The notes: a model not told the origin generated them from the letters alone. Shown: positions 17,501 through 28,300, numbered from the stretch's first letter. The stretch is DNA of 64,000 nt from an uncultured bacterium (GCA_905214105.1 CAJMKK010000001.1:496001-560000), one strand, 5' to 3'. Numbers and translations: made by a program.

Positions 17501-17750
17501 GGCGAGCGCCGAGTTGCTTGAGGAAGAGCGCGGCGACGGCCGCATCCCAGGCCTTAAGAAGGGCTTTCCCGGCGAGGGCGGCAACATGGACTTCGATGCG
17601 CTGCTCGATCGCGTGGAGACCGGCATTGCCGAGCGTCTGCGCGAGCTCGAGACAGGCAACGTTGCCGCCGTCGACCCGACGTCGGCTCAGGCCGCGCATG
17701 CGCGCTGCTCGTATAACCACGAAGGAACGTTTGTAAGGAGGGACGTGTAG
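14598..17750 (+). CDS. addB: AddB-like helicase-nuclease subunit (PD-(D/E)XK family)
   Basis: A 1050-residue protein. GGAGG lies just before the ATG at 14598. The C-terminal nuclease core shows YSTCPLCWF (Cys744 and Cys747, start of the family Fe-S cysteine set), then VIDYKHRTG with Asp896 and Lys898, and a final cysteine near the C terminus. It should act with AddA as the end-resecting helicase-nuclease that prepares double-strand breaks for RecA. The N terminus (VLLAPTFAELDLC) has no recognisable P-loop, unlike Firmicutes AddB. Residues about 650-675 are a low-complexity Ala/Asp/Lys repeat. Only 3 bp separate it from addA, so the two are surely co-transcribed. Confidence 0.85.
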   Translation: MPVRIYTTNAGADLSDAEAALLADLIARHGRAVLLAPTFAELDLCRHDAAEAGVSLGIDYKTPTSWLRSLWELLGDGRGFVDNLQRQMLFSDMVARLDDADLQPLSRSQGTVRMLARMARDVLPGVAGTGTERCCDNVCKPKPKSDAEARVFELLCAYARGLDRRDMVEPCEAADIMADALADNLPACTRAVCVRGITSFTHGLLELLSAVANNGGEVVVLLACEQAAMREELAAAFDARGVLFEAAPLGEDAGASETASAPVAQPFFIEVAGPHARARAYVDALENLVAACEESVSRDGAATNADPARVLVVSARAPQLFGELAARLAARHIAAETTEFTAFSQSIAGRQFTALANLIERMKAADEGAASKTEWWPAPELTDWIYSPLSGADAVNARTFDKNMRLSRSKTTAGVKSLLQSVQGQVRGARKAASDENWFKNVPCVVSDVFQALWRDKPVTALKAMLAVAEALPDRALGGLDGQARRQAEVALLRHAIDILMNDARALDVSQAATVPVLDGIRTKVDKRSTAYDYETYEVDRAPRAQVRFTSLADAAALRPGSYDAVLFADVDLDSYPLSHEEGPLATLAAELDRSGVTLEPAALLRVRFGRAMQAARGPVTLARVTHDRQARECYPAAVWTEFRAHAEAANDAKAADADKAADDAKAAGADKAKCVGEGDIVRDFDPAAGEGLRRERVTCEAPQHLSDEAIPYLVLRRRDGEGEDAPLVPRLTSASQIEAYSTCPLCWFVSYRVKPQSIDAGFGNMEKGNFVHDVLEHLHARLPQEGMERVTPMNLPRAKELLREVFDETLAEHAGKRGTEGPLVPLSPVEERQVAEILPQLEGVLAYESEALAPFAPRYLEFAFNELQVEYAGWPLGGRIDRVDVDAENRAVVIDYKHRTGVEEFKLADPTVRDEESGEAPIDDPRWLPPHTQTLIYAQAMRRALDLDTRAALYFSTKGGKPALRGAASAELLEEERGDGRIPGLKKGFPGEGGNMDFDALLDRVETGIAERLRELETGNVAAVDPTSAQAAHARCSYNHEGTFVRRDV

Positions 17751-17753
17751 ACC

Positions 17754-20700
17754 ATGGATCTTTCGACTTTGATGCCGCAACAGCTGCAGATCGTCAAAAC
17801 GCTCGACCGCCCGCTGTTTGTCTCGGCGGGCGCCGGTTCGGGTAAGACCTTTACCCTCACGCGCCGCATTGTCTATGCGCTCTCGCCCGAATCCGGTCCG
17901 TTTGTCGAGCATCTGGACCAGGTGCTCGCCATTACCTTTACCAAAGATGCCGCGGCCGAGATTCGCGACCGCGTGCGCCGTGCGCTTATCGACGAGGGCA
18001 TGGACGAGGAAGCACTGACCGTCGACGACGCGTGGATCTCGACCATTCACGGCATGTGCTCGCGTATCCTGCGCGCGCATGCGTTGGAGCTGGGCATCGA
18101 TCCCGAGTTCACGGTGCTCACCGATACCGACGAGCTCATGGACCAGGCTGTTGAGCATGTGCTGGGTCGCGCGACGGCACCCGATGCCGCGCCCGAGCTC
18201 GCCGCTTCGCTTAAGGCCCTCTACGCTTGGTATCCCATGGCGGGCGAGGGCGGGCCGTTTGGCGCCGGTACCACCATCAAGGGTCTGGTGCGCGACCTGC
18301 TGGAGCTCTCGAGCCAGCTGCCGGGCGGCATGGACGATGTGTGCGTGGCGCGCGGCCAGGCTGACACTTCGGCGCTTGCCGACGCCTATCGCGCGGCGTT
18401 GGGTGCGAGCAAGGCCGCGACCGAGAAGGCACAAGTGGCACTCGACGCCATCGACGCGTTTGAGGCGAGCGGCAAAACCATGGAGGACGCGGCGCGGCTC
18501 ATGATGTCGTGTACCATGCCGCGCGCGAGCAAGGCATTCCCTAAGGAGCAGATTGAGCTGCTCAAGGCCGAGGCCGCCGATGCATTTATCAATATCGTGC
18601 TCGCCTGCGGTGGTCCCGCGCTCGATGCACTGGTTGGCTTGGCCCGCTCTGTAGAGGCTGAGTACCGCGCGCTCAAGGCTGCCCAGTCCGCCCTCGACAA
18701 CAACGACCTGCTGCGCATGGCCTACGAGGCCCTGCGCGACTACCCGGCCATTCGAGCTGCCTATGAGGGCCGCTTTAAGATGGTCATGATCGACGAGTTC
18801 CAGGATACCGACCAGATGCAGGTCGATTTGATTCGTTACCTGACCGGTGCGGGGGAGCGCGCGCTGTGCACCGTGGGCGATGCGCAGCAGTCGATCTATC
18901 GCTTCCGTGGTGCCGAGGTCGAGGTCTTCCGCCGCCAGGAGCGCAAGGTGGGCGCCTCGGGGACGGCCGAGGCGGCGGCCGTCGCTGGCACTGCTGCCGA
19001 TGTCCCCGCCGGCGAGCTCGTTAAACTTGTGCGCAACTTCCGCAGCCATGACGAGGTGCTGCGTTACGTGGCACGCGTCTTCGACGGCGATGACGGCGGC
19101 CTGATGCAGGGCTTTTTGGATCTTGAGGCGAGCGACGGCCGCAAGGACACGCTGGTGGCAGACGCCTCGCGTCGGCAGGCGCTCTTTGTTGCCGGCGGCA
19201 GTACGCAGGAGCGCACACAGGCCAAGGCCCGCGCGATCGCGGAGCGGTTCCGCGCGCTTGCCGATGCCGGTCAGCCCCAGGGCGGCATGGTGCTGCTGCT
19301 GGGCCGCATGACCAACGCCGACGTCTATGCCCAGGCTTTCCGCGACCAAGGACTCGACTGCGTGATCGCGGGTGGCTCGGTCTTTGCCCAGGCAGCCGAG
19401 GTGCAGACGGTGCGCGCCCTAGTCTGCGCGCTCGCCAACCCGGCCGATACGGCGCAGGGCCTTATGCCGCTGCTCGCCTCGCCGATGTTTGCGCTCGGCG
19501 CCCAGGAGTTCCTGGCGCTGGCGACCAAGCTCGATAGCGAGACGGGGGAGACCTCGCGCCGGAATATCGACGCGGGCATCATGAGCGATTCCGATGTGCC
19601 CGGCTTGCAGGGCTTGCCACTGGTGACGCGCGCCCGCGAGGTGCTGCGCTATGCGCTGCGCCGCGTGGGACGTGATTCGTTCGCCAACATCGCGCGCGAC
19701 GTGGTCAACGCCTCCGGCTGGTTTGTGCGTCTGGCGCAGCGTGGTCCCGAGGGCAAGGCCATTGCCGCCAACGTGCTCAAGGCGCTCGACGCCGTGGCCG
19801 AAGCGGAGGCCGAGTTCGGTAACTCGCCGCGCTCCATTGCGCTGGCCTTTGACCGCTTCCTGGCGGGCAAGGAAGCCCCGGGCGCGCTCAACGAGGAGGG
19901 CGACGGCGCGGTGCGCATCATGACGGTGCACGCCTCCAAGGGCTTGGAATATCCGGTCGTGGCGGTCGCCGAGTGCTTTGGCGTGCGCAAGTCCTCGGGT
20001 GCGGCACAGATGGGTCGCGTCGAGGGCGGAGCGCAGGTCGTGGCACTGCCGGCACGCTTCGACGGCGTTAAGCTCGCCGACGGAACCTTTGTGAAGGGCG
20101 ACGACGTTAAAAAGCAGTTTGAGCATGCGTTTAAGGGCAAGGGCACGTCGCTGTGGCTGCCGCCGGAGCTCATGGAGGACGTCTGTGCGACGGGTTCTCC
20201 CGCCGAGGCATTTGCTCGCCTGCGCAACGATGACCTGCAGCTTTCGCTCGAGGAGCGGGCTCGTCTGCTCTATGTGGCCATGACGCGTGCGCGCGAGCTG
20301 GTGATCTTGGCGATGGATGCCGGCGTGAGCCGTGGCAAGCTGTGCGCGCCGACCTTCGACGTCGAGACCGATCTGACCTATGACGTGCTGCGCCGTATTT
20401 TGCCGACGGACGGCCTGGACATGCCACAGCTCGATGCCGACCGCCTGGTGTTCGACAACTCCCAGCCGGGCGACTACGAGCTTATCTCGCTGGCGGACTT
20501 TACGTTTGGCGAGCAGGCGTTTGAGGCCAACGCTTTACTGGATGCCGAGGGCAGGCTTGTCTGCGGCGATGCGGAGCCGGAGGGTGCCGGTGCAGATGCC
20601 CGCGCCGCCGTTCCCGGTCCTGCCGACCCCGAGCCCGATGCGTTTGAGCTCGTGTATCCCCAGGCGGTGGGCGTGCGCATGGGCGCCTGTCCGTTCCCGG

Positions 20701-21389
20701 CGCGTGACTCGTATAGCTACTCGTCAATTGCCGCGGCGCTCCATGCCGAGTCCGAGGACCGTGCCGCCGAGGCACACGTGCCCATGGACGAGGCTGGCGA
20801 TGATGCCGAGTCGGATGGCTCGGAGATGGCCGATGCGGACGTGGCTGCTGTCGAGCCCGCCGGCAATCCCATGGCCTTGGGTTCGGCCTTCCACGCCGCA
20901 TGCCAGTGGCTCATCGAGATGGGTGCCGATGCACTGCCCACCGCGCGCGCCGAAGCGCTGGCGCGTCTGTGGCGCTTGACGCCGGAGCAGCGCGAGCGCT
21001 TCGACGTTGCCCTGGACCGCTGGCTCAAGTCGGCTGTTCGTGCCGACCTGCTCGCGTGGCCGTGCGTTCGCGCCGAGGTGCCGTTCTTCTCGCTGGGTTG
21101 CGAAGACGAGGACATCGCCCGCTACGGTGCCTATGCCGAGGGCGCCATCGACGCTTTGGCGACGAACCCGGCGGATTCGTCACGCGCGCTGGTCATCGAC
21201 TACAAGACGGGCGGCACGCCGGACGAGACGCCGGAACAGCTGCGGGAGAAGCACGCCCTGCAGGCGCGCGTCTACGCCGATGTTCTGCACAAGGCGGGCT
21301 TTGAGGCCGTGACCGTCAAGTTCGTCCGCGTGGAGCAGGCCGATCCCGCCAACCCCTGCGAGCCCCAGGTGGTCACCTACAACCTCTAA
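17754..21389 (+). CDS. addA: AddA-like UvrD-family helicase-nuclease
   Basis: A 1211-residue protein, the normal AddA size. Helicase motifs run in order: Q-motif MPQQLQIVKT, Walker A SAGAGSGKT (residues 24-32), motif II IDEFQDTD near residue 345, QQSIYRFRG, then MTVHASKGLEYPVV and VAMTRARE. The RecB-type nuclease lies at the C terminus, with VIDYKTGG giving Asp1149 and Lys1151. It translocates on DNA with ATP, and with AddB it degrades broken ends until stopped at a regulatory sequence. AAGGAGGG stands upstream of the start and overlaps the end of addB. A hairpin at 21410 ends the operon. Confidence 0.93.
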   Translation: MDLSTLMPQQLQIVKTLDRPLFVSAGAGSGKTFTLTRRIVYALSPESGPFVEHLDQVLAITFTKDAAAEIRDRVRRALIDEGMDEEALTVDDAWISTIHGMCSRILRAHALELGIDPEFTVLTDTDELMDQAVEHVLGRATAPDAAPELAASLKALYAWYPMAGEGGPFGAGTTIKGLVRDLLELSSQLPGGMDDVCVARGQADTSALADAYRAALGASKAATEKAQVALDAIDAFEASGKTMEDAARLMMSCTMPRASKAFPKEQIELLKAEAADAFINIVLACGGPALDALVGLARSVEAEYRALKAAQSALDNNDLLRMAYEALRDYPAIRAAYEGRFKMVMIDEFQDTDQMQVDLIRYLTGAGERALCTVGDAQQSIYRFRGAEVEVFRRQERKVGASGTAEAAAVAGTAADVPAGELVKLVRNFRSHDEVLRYVARVFDGDDGGLMQGFLDLEASDGRKDTLVADASRRQALFVAGGSTQERTQAKARAIAERFRALADAGQPQGGMVLLLGRMTNADVYAQAFRDQGLDCVIAGGSVFAQAAEVQTVRALVCALANPADTAQGLMPLLASPMFALGAQEFLALATKLDSETGETSRRNIDAGIMSDSDVPGLQGLPLVTRAREVLRYALRRVGRDSFANIARDVVNASGWFVRLAQRGPEGKAIAANVLKALDAVAEAEAEFGNSPRSIALAFDRFLAGKEAPGALNEEGDGAVRIMTVHASKGLEYPVVAVAECFGVRKSSGAAQMGRVEGGAQVVALPARFDGVKLADGTFVKGDDVKKQFEHAFKGKGTSLWLPPELMEDVCATGSPAEAFARLRNDDLQLSLEERARLLYVAMTRARELVILAMDAGVSRGKLCAPTFDVETDLTYDVLRRILPTDGLDMPQLDADRLVFDNSQPGDYELISLADFTFGEQAFEANALLDAEGRLVCGDAEPEGAGADARAAVPGPADPEPDAFELVYPQAVGVRMGACPFPARDSYSYSSIAAALHAESEDRAAEAHVPMDEAGDDAESDGSEMADADVAAVEPAGNPMALGSAFHAACQWLIEMGADALPTARAEALARLWRLTPEQRERFDVALDRWLKSAVRADLLAWPCVRAEVPFFSLGCEDEDIARYGAYAEGAIDALATNPADSSRALVIDYKTGGTPDETPEQLREKHALQARVYADVLHKAGFEAVTVKFVRVEQADPANPCEPQVVTYNL

Positions 21390-21409
21390 CCCTCAACAAC
21401 CTGCGGTGG

Positions 21410-21454
21410 AATACGGACTGTTTTGGCCAAAAAAGCCGCCAAACAGTCCGTATT
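21410..21454 (+). terminator. Hairpin after addA
   Basis: AATACGGACTGTTTTGGC (21410-21427) pairs with GCCAAACAGTCCGTATT (21438-21454), with one unpaired base. No T run follows, so it may be a repeat element or a weak terminator. Confidence 0.55.
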
Positions 21455-21563
21455 TCATCGCAACTCAATAGGAGCCGTGTGGGTTTGGCTAGGTTCGGGT
21501 GCTGTCCGTGCCGTGGGGTAAAATCGTTCAGTCAGAACACGAACCCGCATCGGAGCTCATCAC

Positions 21564-24500
21564 ATGGCATTCGTCCATCTGCACAATCACACTGTCTTCT
21601 CCATGCTCGACGGCGCAACCCGTATCCAGGATATGGTCAACCGTGCCGTTGAGCTGGGCATGCCCGCCGTGGCCATTACCGACCACGGCTACATGTATGG
21701 CGTACCCGACCTGGCGCTGGCCTGTGACGCCGTCAACCACAACACGCCCGAGTACAAAACCTGGAGCCACGACAAGGCCTTCTTGGAAAAGGACCGCCGC
21801 GACGAGCTGGTGGAGCCCGACCCCGAGGAAAACCCGCGCGAGCATGCCCAGTATGTGAAGGACATGGCCATGTGGGACGAGAAGGGCAACATCGACGAGC
21901 TCAAGCCGCCCCTGGTCATCAAGCCCATCTTTGGCTGCGAGGTTTACTTTACGCCGGACGAGACCCTTGCTCGCGACCATAAGCCCGAGCTCTACCACAT
22001 GATCCTTCTGGCCAAGGACCAGGAGGGCTACGTCAACCTGATGCAGACGGTCTCCGAGGCCGCCGTTCAGGGCTTTTACTACAAGCCGCGCGTGACGCTC
22101 GACAACCTACGCCGCCACGCCAAGGGCATGATCTGCACCAGCGCCTGCATCGCGGGCATCATTCCCAAATACATCGACCGCGGTGACATGGAGGGCGCCA
22201 TCAAGTGGGCCGAGACCTTCCGTGATACCTTCGAACCTGGCGACTTTTATATCGAGATCCAGGAACACGGCATCACCACCGACAATGGCCTGACCGACGA
22301 GCAGATGGACCGTACGCTCATCGATATCGCCAAGCAGGTGGGCGTCAAGGTCATCGCCACCAACGACTTCCACTACCTGCGCCGCGAGGACGCGCCCGTG
22401 CAGGACGTCATCATGTGCATCGGTATGAACGCCAAGGTCGACGACCCTAACCGCATGCGCATGACTGGCTCGGAGTTTTACATGAAGACCGAGGAGGAGA
22501 TGCGGGCGATGTTCCCGTATTGCCCCGAGGCCTGCGACAACACGCTCGAGATCGCCGACAAGTGCTACGTTGAGCTGGACTGGGACTCCATCATCCTGCC
22601 GCGCTTCCCGCTGCTCGATCCCGGCGAGACGCACGAGAGCCAGTTCCGCCGCGAGTGCGAGAAGGGCCTGCGCCAGCACTACGGCGACGACTGGGCCACG
22701 CGCGAGATTGGTGGCGTCAACATCAAAGAGCGCTTTGAGTACGAATACAAAGTCATCTGCGACAAGGGCTTTGCCGCCTACTTCTTGATCGTTGCCGAGT
22801 ACGTGCAATGGGCCAAGGACAACGGCATCGGCGTCGGCCCCGGCCGTGGCTCGGCCGCCGGCGCTATCGTCGCCTACGCCATGAACATCACCGCGTTCGA
22901 CCCGCTCGAGAACGGTCTGATGTTCGAGAGGTTCCTGTCCCCGCAGCGTACCGAGATGCCCGATATCGATATGGACTTCGACGATGAGCGGCGCCTCGAG
23001 GTCGTGGAGCACGTTCGCCAGCTCTACGGCCCCGAGAAGGTCACCCACGTCATCACCTACTCGACCATTAAGGCCAAGCAGGCCATCAACGACGCTGCGC
23101 GCGTCCTGGACTACCCGGTCTACATGGGCCAGCGTCTGTCCAAGATGGTCTCGAGCGACCCCAAGGTCAAGCTCAAGCAGGTGCTCGAAAAGCAACCCGG
23201 CAAAGAGGATCTGTTTAACCCCGATTTTGCCGAGGCCTATAAAAAGGACGACGACGCCCGCCGCATCATCGACACGGCGCTCTCGATTGAGGGCCTTACC
23301 CGTGGCGAGGGTGTGCACGCGTGCGCCGTTCTGATCTGCCGCGACCCCGTCAACGAGCACGTGCCCACCAAGCTCGACACCAAGGGCGGCGTCGAGATTA
23401 CCCAGTACGAAGGTCATACCGTTGCCGACATGGGCCTGCTCAAGATGGACTTCTTGGGCCTGCGCACGCTGACGGTTATCTCCAAGGCCAAGGCAAACAT
23501 CAAAAAGAACTTCGGCATCGACATCAAAGAGGAAGAGATCCCCTTTGACGACCCCGAGATCTTTAAGCTCATGGGCTCCGGCCATACCGCCGGCGTCTTC
23601 CAGGTCGAGTCCGCCGGCATGACGGCCACGATCAAGAACATGAAGCCCACCGAGTACAAGCACGTCGTGGCATTGATCGCCCTGTACCGCCCGGGCCCGC
23701 TGGGCGCCGGCATGGTTTCGTCCTACATCAACCGTATGAACGGCAAGGAGCCGGCCGTCTCCTACGACGACCGCCTGGACGACATCCTGGGCGAAACCTA
23801 CGGCACCATGGTCTACCAGGAACAGGTTATGCTCATCTCCGTCGAGATGTGCGGCTTCTCCAAGGGCGAATCGGACTCGCGTATCCGTAAGCCCGTGGCT
23901 AAGAAAAAGATCAAGCTGCTCACGTCGACGGTGCTGCACTGGGAGGATGGCTCGGACGAGACCACCTACGACCACTGGATGAACGGCGCTATCAAGAACA
24001 ACTACACGCGCGAGGTCGCCCAGAAGATTTGGGACGATGTTCTCGAGTTCGCATCCTACGCCTTCAACAAGTCGCACTCCGCCGGCTACGCCATCCTGGT
24101 TATGCAGACGGCGTGGCTCAAGGCGCACTATCCGCACGAGTACATGGCGGCCGTTCTGACGTCCTATACGGGCAAGACCGACAAGATCGTGCACTACGTC
24201 TCGGCGTGCCGTCACGACGGCATCCCCGTGCTGTCGCCAGATGTCAACGAGTCCGGCACCGAGTTCACGGCTACCAAGGAGGGCGTGCGCTTTGGTCTGG
24301 CCGGCATCCGCGGCGTGGGCACCGGCGTGGCGCAGGCGATTATCGCCGAGCGCGAGGCGGGCGGTCCGTTTAAGACACTGCACGACTTTGTCGAGCGCGT
24401 GGACTCGAGCCAGGCCAACCGTCGCGTAATCGAATCGCTGATCAAGGCAGGCGCCTTCGACTCCACGGGGTATCCGCGTCGTCAGATGATGCACTTTGTG

Positions 24501-25367
24501 GACAAGAACAACCCCGAGAACATCATCGACGCCGCGATAAAGCGCCAGAAGGACCGCGCGAGCGGCCAGACCTCGTTCTTCGACATGTTTGGCGACGTTG
24601 AGGGCTCGGGCTTTGAGGTGAGCGTGCCCGATCCGGACGGCCAGGAGTGGGACCGCCACCTTAAGCTGAGCCAGGAGAAGGAGGTTCTGGGCATCTATGT
24701 CTCGGACCACCCGCTGCGCCCGTTTGAGTATGCACTAGCCAAGGCGCGCGACTTCTCGTTCTCGCAGATCGATACCGGCTACGAAGTTCAGAATCCTACG
24801 GGCGGCACCATCAACCAGGAGATTCCCGAGGGCAAGGCGCTGTGGTGGGCCGGCATGGTCTCGAGCGTGTCCAAGCGCGTGACCAAAAACGGTGACCCCA
24901 TGGGCATCGTGCAGCTCGAGGACATGGAAGGCGAGGCCACCGTCGTCGTGTTCCCCAAGACCTATAAAGAGGCCGAGGGGTACCTGTACGGCGAGGTCGA
25001 TCCCGAGACCGGCGCGCAGCTGTCCGATGCCTTTGTGCGCATTAAGGGCAAGCTCGAGCGCTCGGACCGCGGCGACCAGATCATCGCGCAGGAGATCGTG
25101 CCGCTCGAGCTCAACGAGGAGAACAACAAGCCCAAGGTGTTTGAGGTCATGGTGCCCAACAGCCGCTTTAGCCAGGGCAATATGGCGCGCCTGGCCACGG
25201 TGCTCACCGCTAACCCGGGCGGCGACCGCGTGGAGATCTTTATCGAGCAGGTGGACGGGCGCGTGCTGCGTGCCGAGGTACCTGCCAAAGTCAACGCGCG
25301 TTCGATTCCGCTGCTGGCCGAGGCCAAGGCCATTGTGGGTAACCAGGGCCGCGTGACGGTGATCTAA
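21564..25367 (+). CDS. dnaE: DNA polymerase III alpha subunit
   Basis: A 1267-residue replicative polymerase, longer than the usual 1150-1180 mainly because of an insert at about residues 60-120 of the PHP domain (EPDPEENPREHAQYVKDMAM region). The PHP domain begins HLHNHTVFSMLDG, with ITDHGYM following. The palm motif PDIDMDFDD supplies Asp467 and Asp469. Later come the fingers, the helix-hairpin-helix domain (RGVGTGVAQAI) and an OB fold near residues 1090-1160 (VVVFPKTYKEAE). The replicase copies the chromosome and also works in repair. The gene follows addA by 174 bp and may have its own promoter (TAAAAT at 21519). The SNF2 gene follows by 28 bp. Confidence 0.96.
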   Translation: MAFVHLHNHTVFSMLDGATRIQDMVNRAVELGMPAVAITDHGYMYGVPDLALACDAVNHNTPEYKTWSHDKAFLEKDRRDELVEPDPEENPREHAQYVKDMAMWDEKGNIDELKPPLVIKPIFGCEVYFTPDETLARDHKPELYHMILLAKDQEGYVNLMQTVSEAAVQGFYYKPRVTLDNLRRHAKGMICTSACIAGIIPKYIDRGDMEGAIKWAETFRDTFEPGDFYIEIQEHGITTDNGLTDEQMDRTLIDIAKQVGVKVIATNDFHYLRREDAPVQDVIMCIGMNAKVDDPNRMRMTGSEFYMKTEEEMRAMFPYCPEACDNTLEIADKCYVELDWDSIILPRFPLLDPGETHESQFRRECEKGLRQHYGDDWATREIGGVNIKERFEYEYKVICDKGFAAYFLIVAEYVQWAKDNGIGVGPGRGSAAGAIVAYAMNITAFDPLENGLMFERFLSPQRTEMPDIDMDFDDERRLEVVEHVRQLYGPEKVTHVITYSTIKAKQAINDAARVLDYPVYMGQRLSKMVSSDPKVKLKQVLEKQPGKEDLFNPDFAEAYKKDDDARRIIDTALSIEGLTRGEGVHACAVLICRDPVNEHVPTKLDTKGGVEITQYEGHTVADMGLLKMDFLGLRTLTVISKAKANIKKNFGIDIKEEEIPFDDPEIFKLMGSGHTAGVFQVESAGMTATIKNMKPTEYKHVVALIALYRPGPLGAGMVSSYINRMNGKEPAVSYDDRLDDILGETYGTMVYQEQVMLISVEMCGFSKGESDSRIRKPVAKKKIKLLTSTVLHWEDGSDETTYDHWMNGAIKNNYTREVAQKIWDDVLEFASYAFNKSHSAGYAILVMQTAWLKAHYPHEYMAAVLTSYTGKTDKIVHYVSACRHDGIPVLSPDVNESGTEFTATKEGVRFGLAGIRGVGTGVAQAIIAEREAGGPFKTLHDFVERVDSSQANRRVIESLIKAGAFDSTGYPRRQMMHFVDKNNPENIIDAAIKRQKDRASGQTSFFDMFGDVEGSGFEVSVPDPDGQEWDRHLKLSQEKEVLGIYVSDHPLRPFEYALAKARDFSFSQIDTGYEVQNPTGGTINQEIPEGKALWWAGMVSSVSKRVTKNGDPMGIVQLEDMEGEATVVVFPKTYKEAEGYLYGEVDPETGAQLSDAFVRIKGKLERSDRGDQIIAQEIVPLELNEENNKPKVFEVMVPNSRFSQGNMARLATVLTANPGGDRVEIFIEQVDGRVLRAEVPAKVNARSIPLLAEAKAIVGNQGRVTVI

Positions 25368-25395
25368 GCTACCCCGGGTGAGATTGGAGGAAGTG

Positions 25396-28300
25396 ATGGC
25401 GCAGGGGACGTTTGTGCAGGCGCTTCGCAAAGAGGCGGCGTTGAGCGGCACCTTTATGAAGGGGCGTTCGCTCATGCTCAACGGCGCCGTGCTGTCGATC
25501 GAGGACAGCGGCTCGCGCTTCTCCAAAAACGTGACGGTCGAGGGCTCGGTGCGCGGTTCGCGTGGCGACCTGTACAAGACGCACGTGGCGCTCGACATGG
25601 ACGAGCACGAGGTGATCGACTACGACTGCGATTGCCCCGCCGCCTATCGTTACCCCGGTATGTGCAAGCACGCTATTGCCACGGCTCTGGCGTATTTGGA
25701 TGCCAGCGGCGCCGAGCCCGTCGAAGGTTTGCGCACGCCGGTTCGCACGTTTACGGCGCAGTCGAAACAGCCCGCGCGCACCGCACCCAAAGCGCCGGCC
25801 GTCAACCCCAACTTTCCCTTTCCGGCGCCCGTCCCCACGAGCCCGAGCCTTGTGGCGGCGCTCTCCGATCTTTCGGACGCGCGCATGGATGAGCTGGCGA
25901 GCATGCGCCGCAAGCTTGCCGGTGCCGTTGATCCCGACGCCCCCAAAGCGGCATTGGAGCCCTCGTTGGTGCCGTACTACAATCCGCTGTTCGCTGACCG
26001 CTTTAGCTGGGCGCTCGAGTTCCGCATTCGCTGTGGATCGGTCTCCTACGTGGTCAAGGACATCGACGGCATGGCCGATGCCTACGTGCGCGGCGGCACG
26101 TTCTCCTATGGCAAGAAGCTCACGTTTGTCCATTCACCTGAGGCCTTTGACGAAACATCGGCAAAGCTGCTCAACCTTGTTGTGACGACAGTTGCCTATC
26201 TCGATGACATCACAAGCTCGCGTTCGGCGTCGTACGACTTTGCCCGCAGCGGTTTTGTTGCCGAGCGTCAGTTGCCGCTGTCCGAGCATAGCATCGTATA
26301 TGTGCTGGACCTGCTGCGCGGCCAGACCATCTCCTTTGAGCCCGCCTGGTCGCGGGGGATGACGACGCATCGCACCTACGACGTGGCGGTTGAGCTGTCT
26401 CCGCAAGGGGAGGACGAGGCATCCGCTAAGCGCCCACCGCTGCTTGCCGCCAAAATCGCGCCGGCGGCTGGTGGTAGCTATGACCTGCGCCTGCCCGCCG
26501 ATATGTACTGCTTTGCGTCGGGCGATGCCGCCTACTTGGTTGACACGCGCCGCGCGCGCCGTACCGACGCTGCATTTGCTCAGCATGCCGCACCTTTTTT
26601 GTCGCGCTTGCTGCCGTGCCGCACGCCCGCCCATATTGCCGCCGAGCAGGTGGGTGAGTTCTGCCGTATGGCGCTGCCCATTTTGCGCGACTATACCGAC
26701 CTCACCGCGCCCGCCGCGCTCGATACTGTGGCACCCGAGGCGAGCTTTGCCATGGCAATCGGCGTCGACGATGGTCTTGTGACCTGCAAAATTACGGTTA
26801 CCTACGGCGATTGGTCGGCTGATCTCTTTAGTCTTGGTGCTCCGGGCAGTCCTTTCGAAGAGCAACGCCCCGGCGTTCCGCCCCGCGATACGCTGGCGGA
26901 GTTTCGCGTTATGGACACGGCTGCCATGTACTTCGATTTCTACGAGGGCGGCCTGGCGTTTGAGGAGCGCGATGACGAGAGCCTGTTCCACTTGCTGACC
27001 GAGGGCCTGTCTGCCCTGTCCGAGCTGGGCGAGGTCATGCTCAGCGACCGTCTGCGCCAGATTTCGGTCCGCCCTGCGCCCAAGCTCTCGGTGCGCGCGA
27101 CCGTCAAGAGTAACCTGCTCGATGTCGAACTGGGCGCGAGCGGCCTTTCGGCGGCAGATCTTGCCATCTATCTGGACTCGTACAAGCGCCACCAGACGTT
27201 CGCGCGCCTGACGTCCGGCGACATCGTGCGCCTGGATGAGGGAGCGCGTGCCGCGTTTGGTCTTGCCGAGGACCTAGGCGTCGATGCCGTCGACCTGCTC
27301 GACGGCGTGTCGCTTCCCGCGTCGAGTACCCTTTTTGTCGATAGCATGCTCGCACGCACGCCGGCGCTCGAGGCCGATCGCGACGCTGCGTTCCGCCGCA
27401 CCGTCGAGCGCCTGGACACGCTCGGCAAGATGGACTTTACGGTGCCGGCATCGCTCAAGGCAACGATGCGCGGCTACCAGGTCGACGGATACCAGTGGCT
27501 CGGCTCGCTCGAACACCTGGGCCTTGGCGGCATCTTGGCCGACGACATGGGCCTGGGCAAAACGCTCCAGATGATCGCGCATATCCTGGCGCGCGTGGAG
27601 GCGGGGGACACCAAGCCCACGCTCGTGGTATGCCCGGCCTCACTCGTGTACAACTGGACTGCCGAGCTGGAGCGCTTTGCCCCGTCGCTCGATGTGTGCG
27701 CCATTGTGGGCGCCAAGGCTCAACGTCGTGTACAGATTGCCGGCGTGGCCGAGCATAACGTGGTCGTAACGTCGTATGACCTTATGCGGCGCGATATCGA
27801 CGAGTACGTCGAGCAGGATTTTGCCCGCGTGGTGCTCGATGAGGCACAGTACATTAAAAATCCGCTCACGCAGGTGGCGCGCGCTGCCAAGCGCCTGCCT
27901 GCCGGCGTGCGCTTTGCCCTGACGGGCACGCCCATCGAAAACCGCCTGTCCGAGCTCTGGAGCATCTTCGACTTTTTGATGCCGGGCCTTTTGGGGACGC
28001 GCGAGTCGTTTGCCAAGCGCTTTGAGAGCCCGGTCGAGCACGCCGAGGGTGACAGTGCCGCTCGCCTGCAGGCGCTCGTGTCGCCGTTTGTGCTACGCCG
28101 CGTAAAGGAAGACGTGGTGGCCGATCTACCCGAAAAGATCGAGGACACCGTCATGGCACAGCTCACCGGCGAGCAGCGCAAGCTCTACCTGGCCAACCAG
28201 GACCGCATCGCCCAGCAGGTGCAGCGCCGCGAGGCATCCGAGTTTAAAAAAGACAAGCTCAAAGTGCTCGCCGAGCTCACCAAGCTGCGCCAGATCTGCT

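Noticed and set aside
16833-19349. Very long minus-strand open frame (about 838 codons) opposite addB/addA
   Set aside because: It mirrors G/C third-position bias of the true genes, spans two genes, and has no start signal or domain. Similar long antisense frames opposite dnaE (22107-24710), ygiQ and the NadE-like gene were rejected for the same reason.
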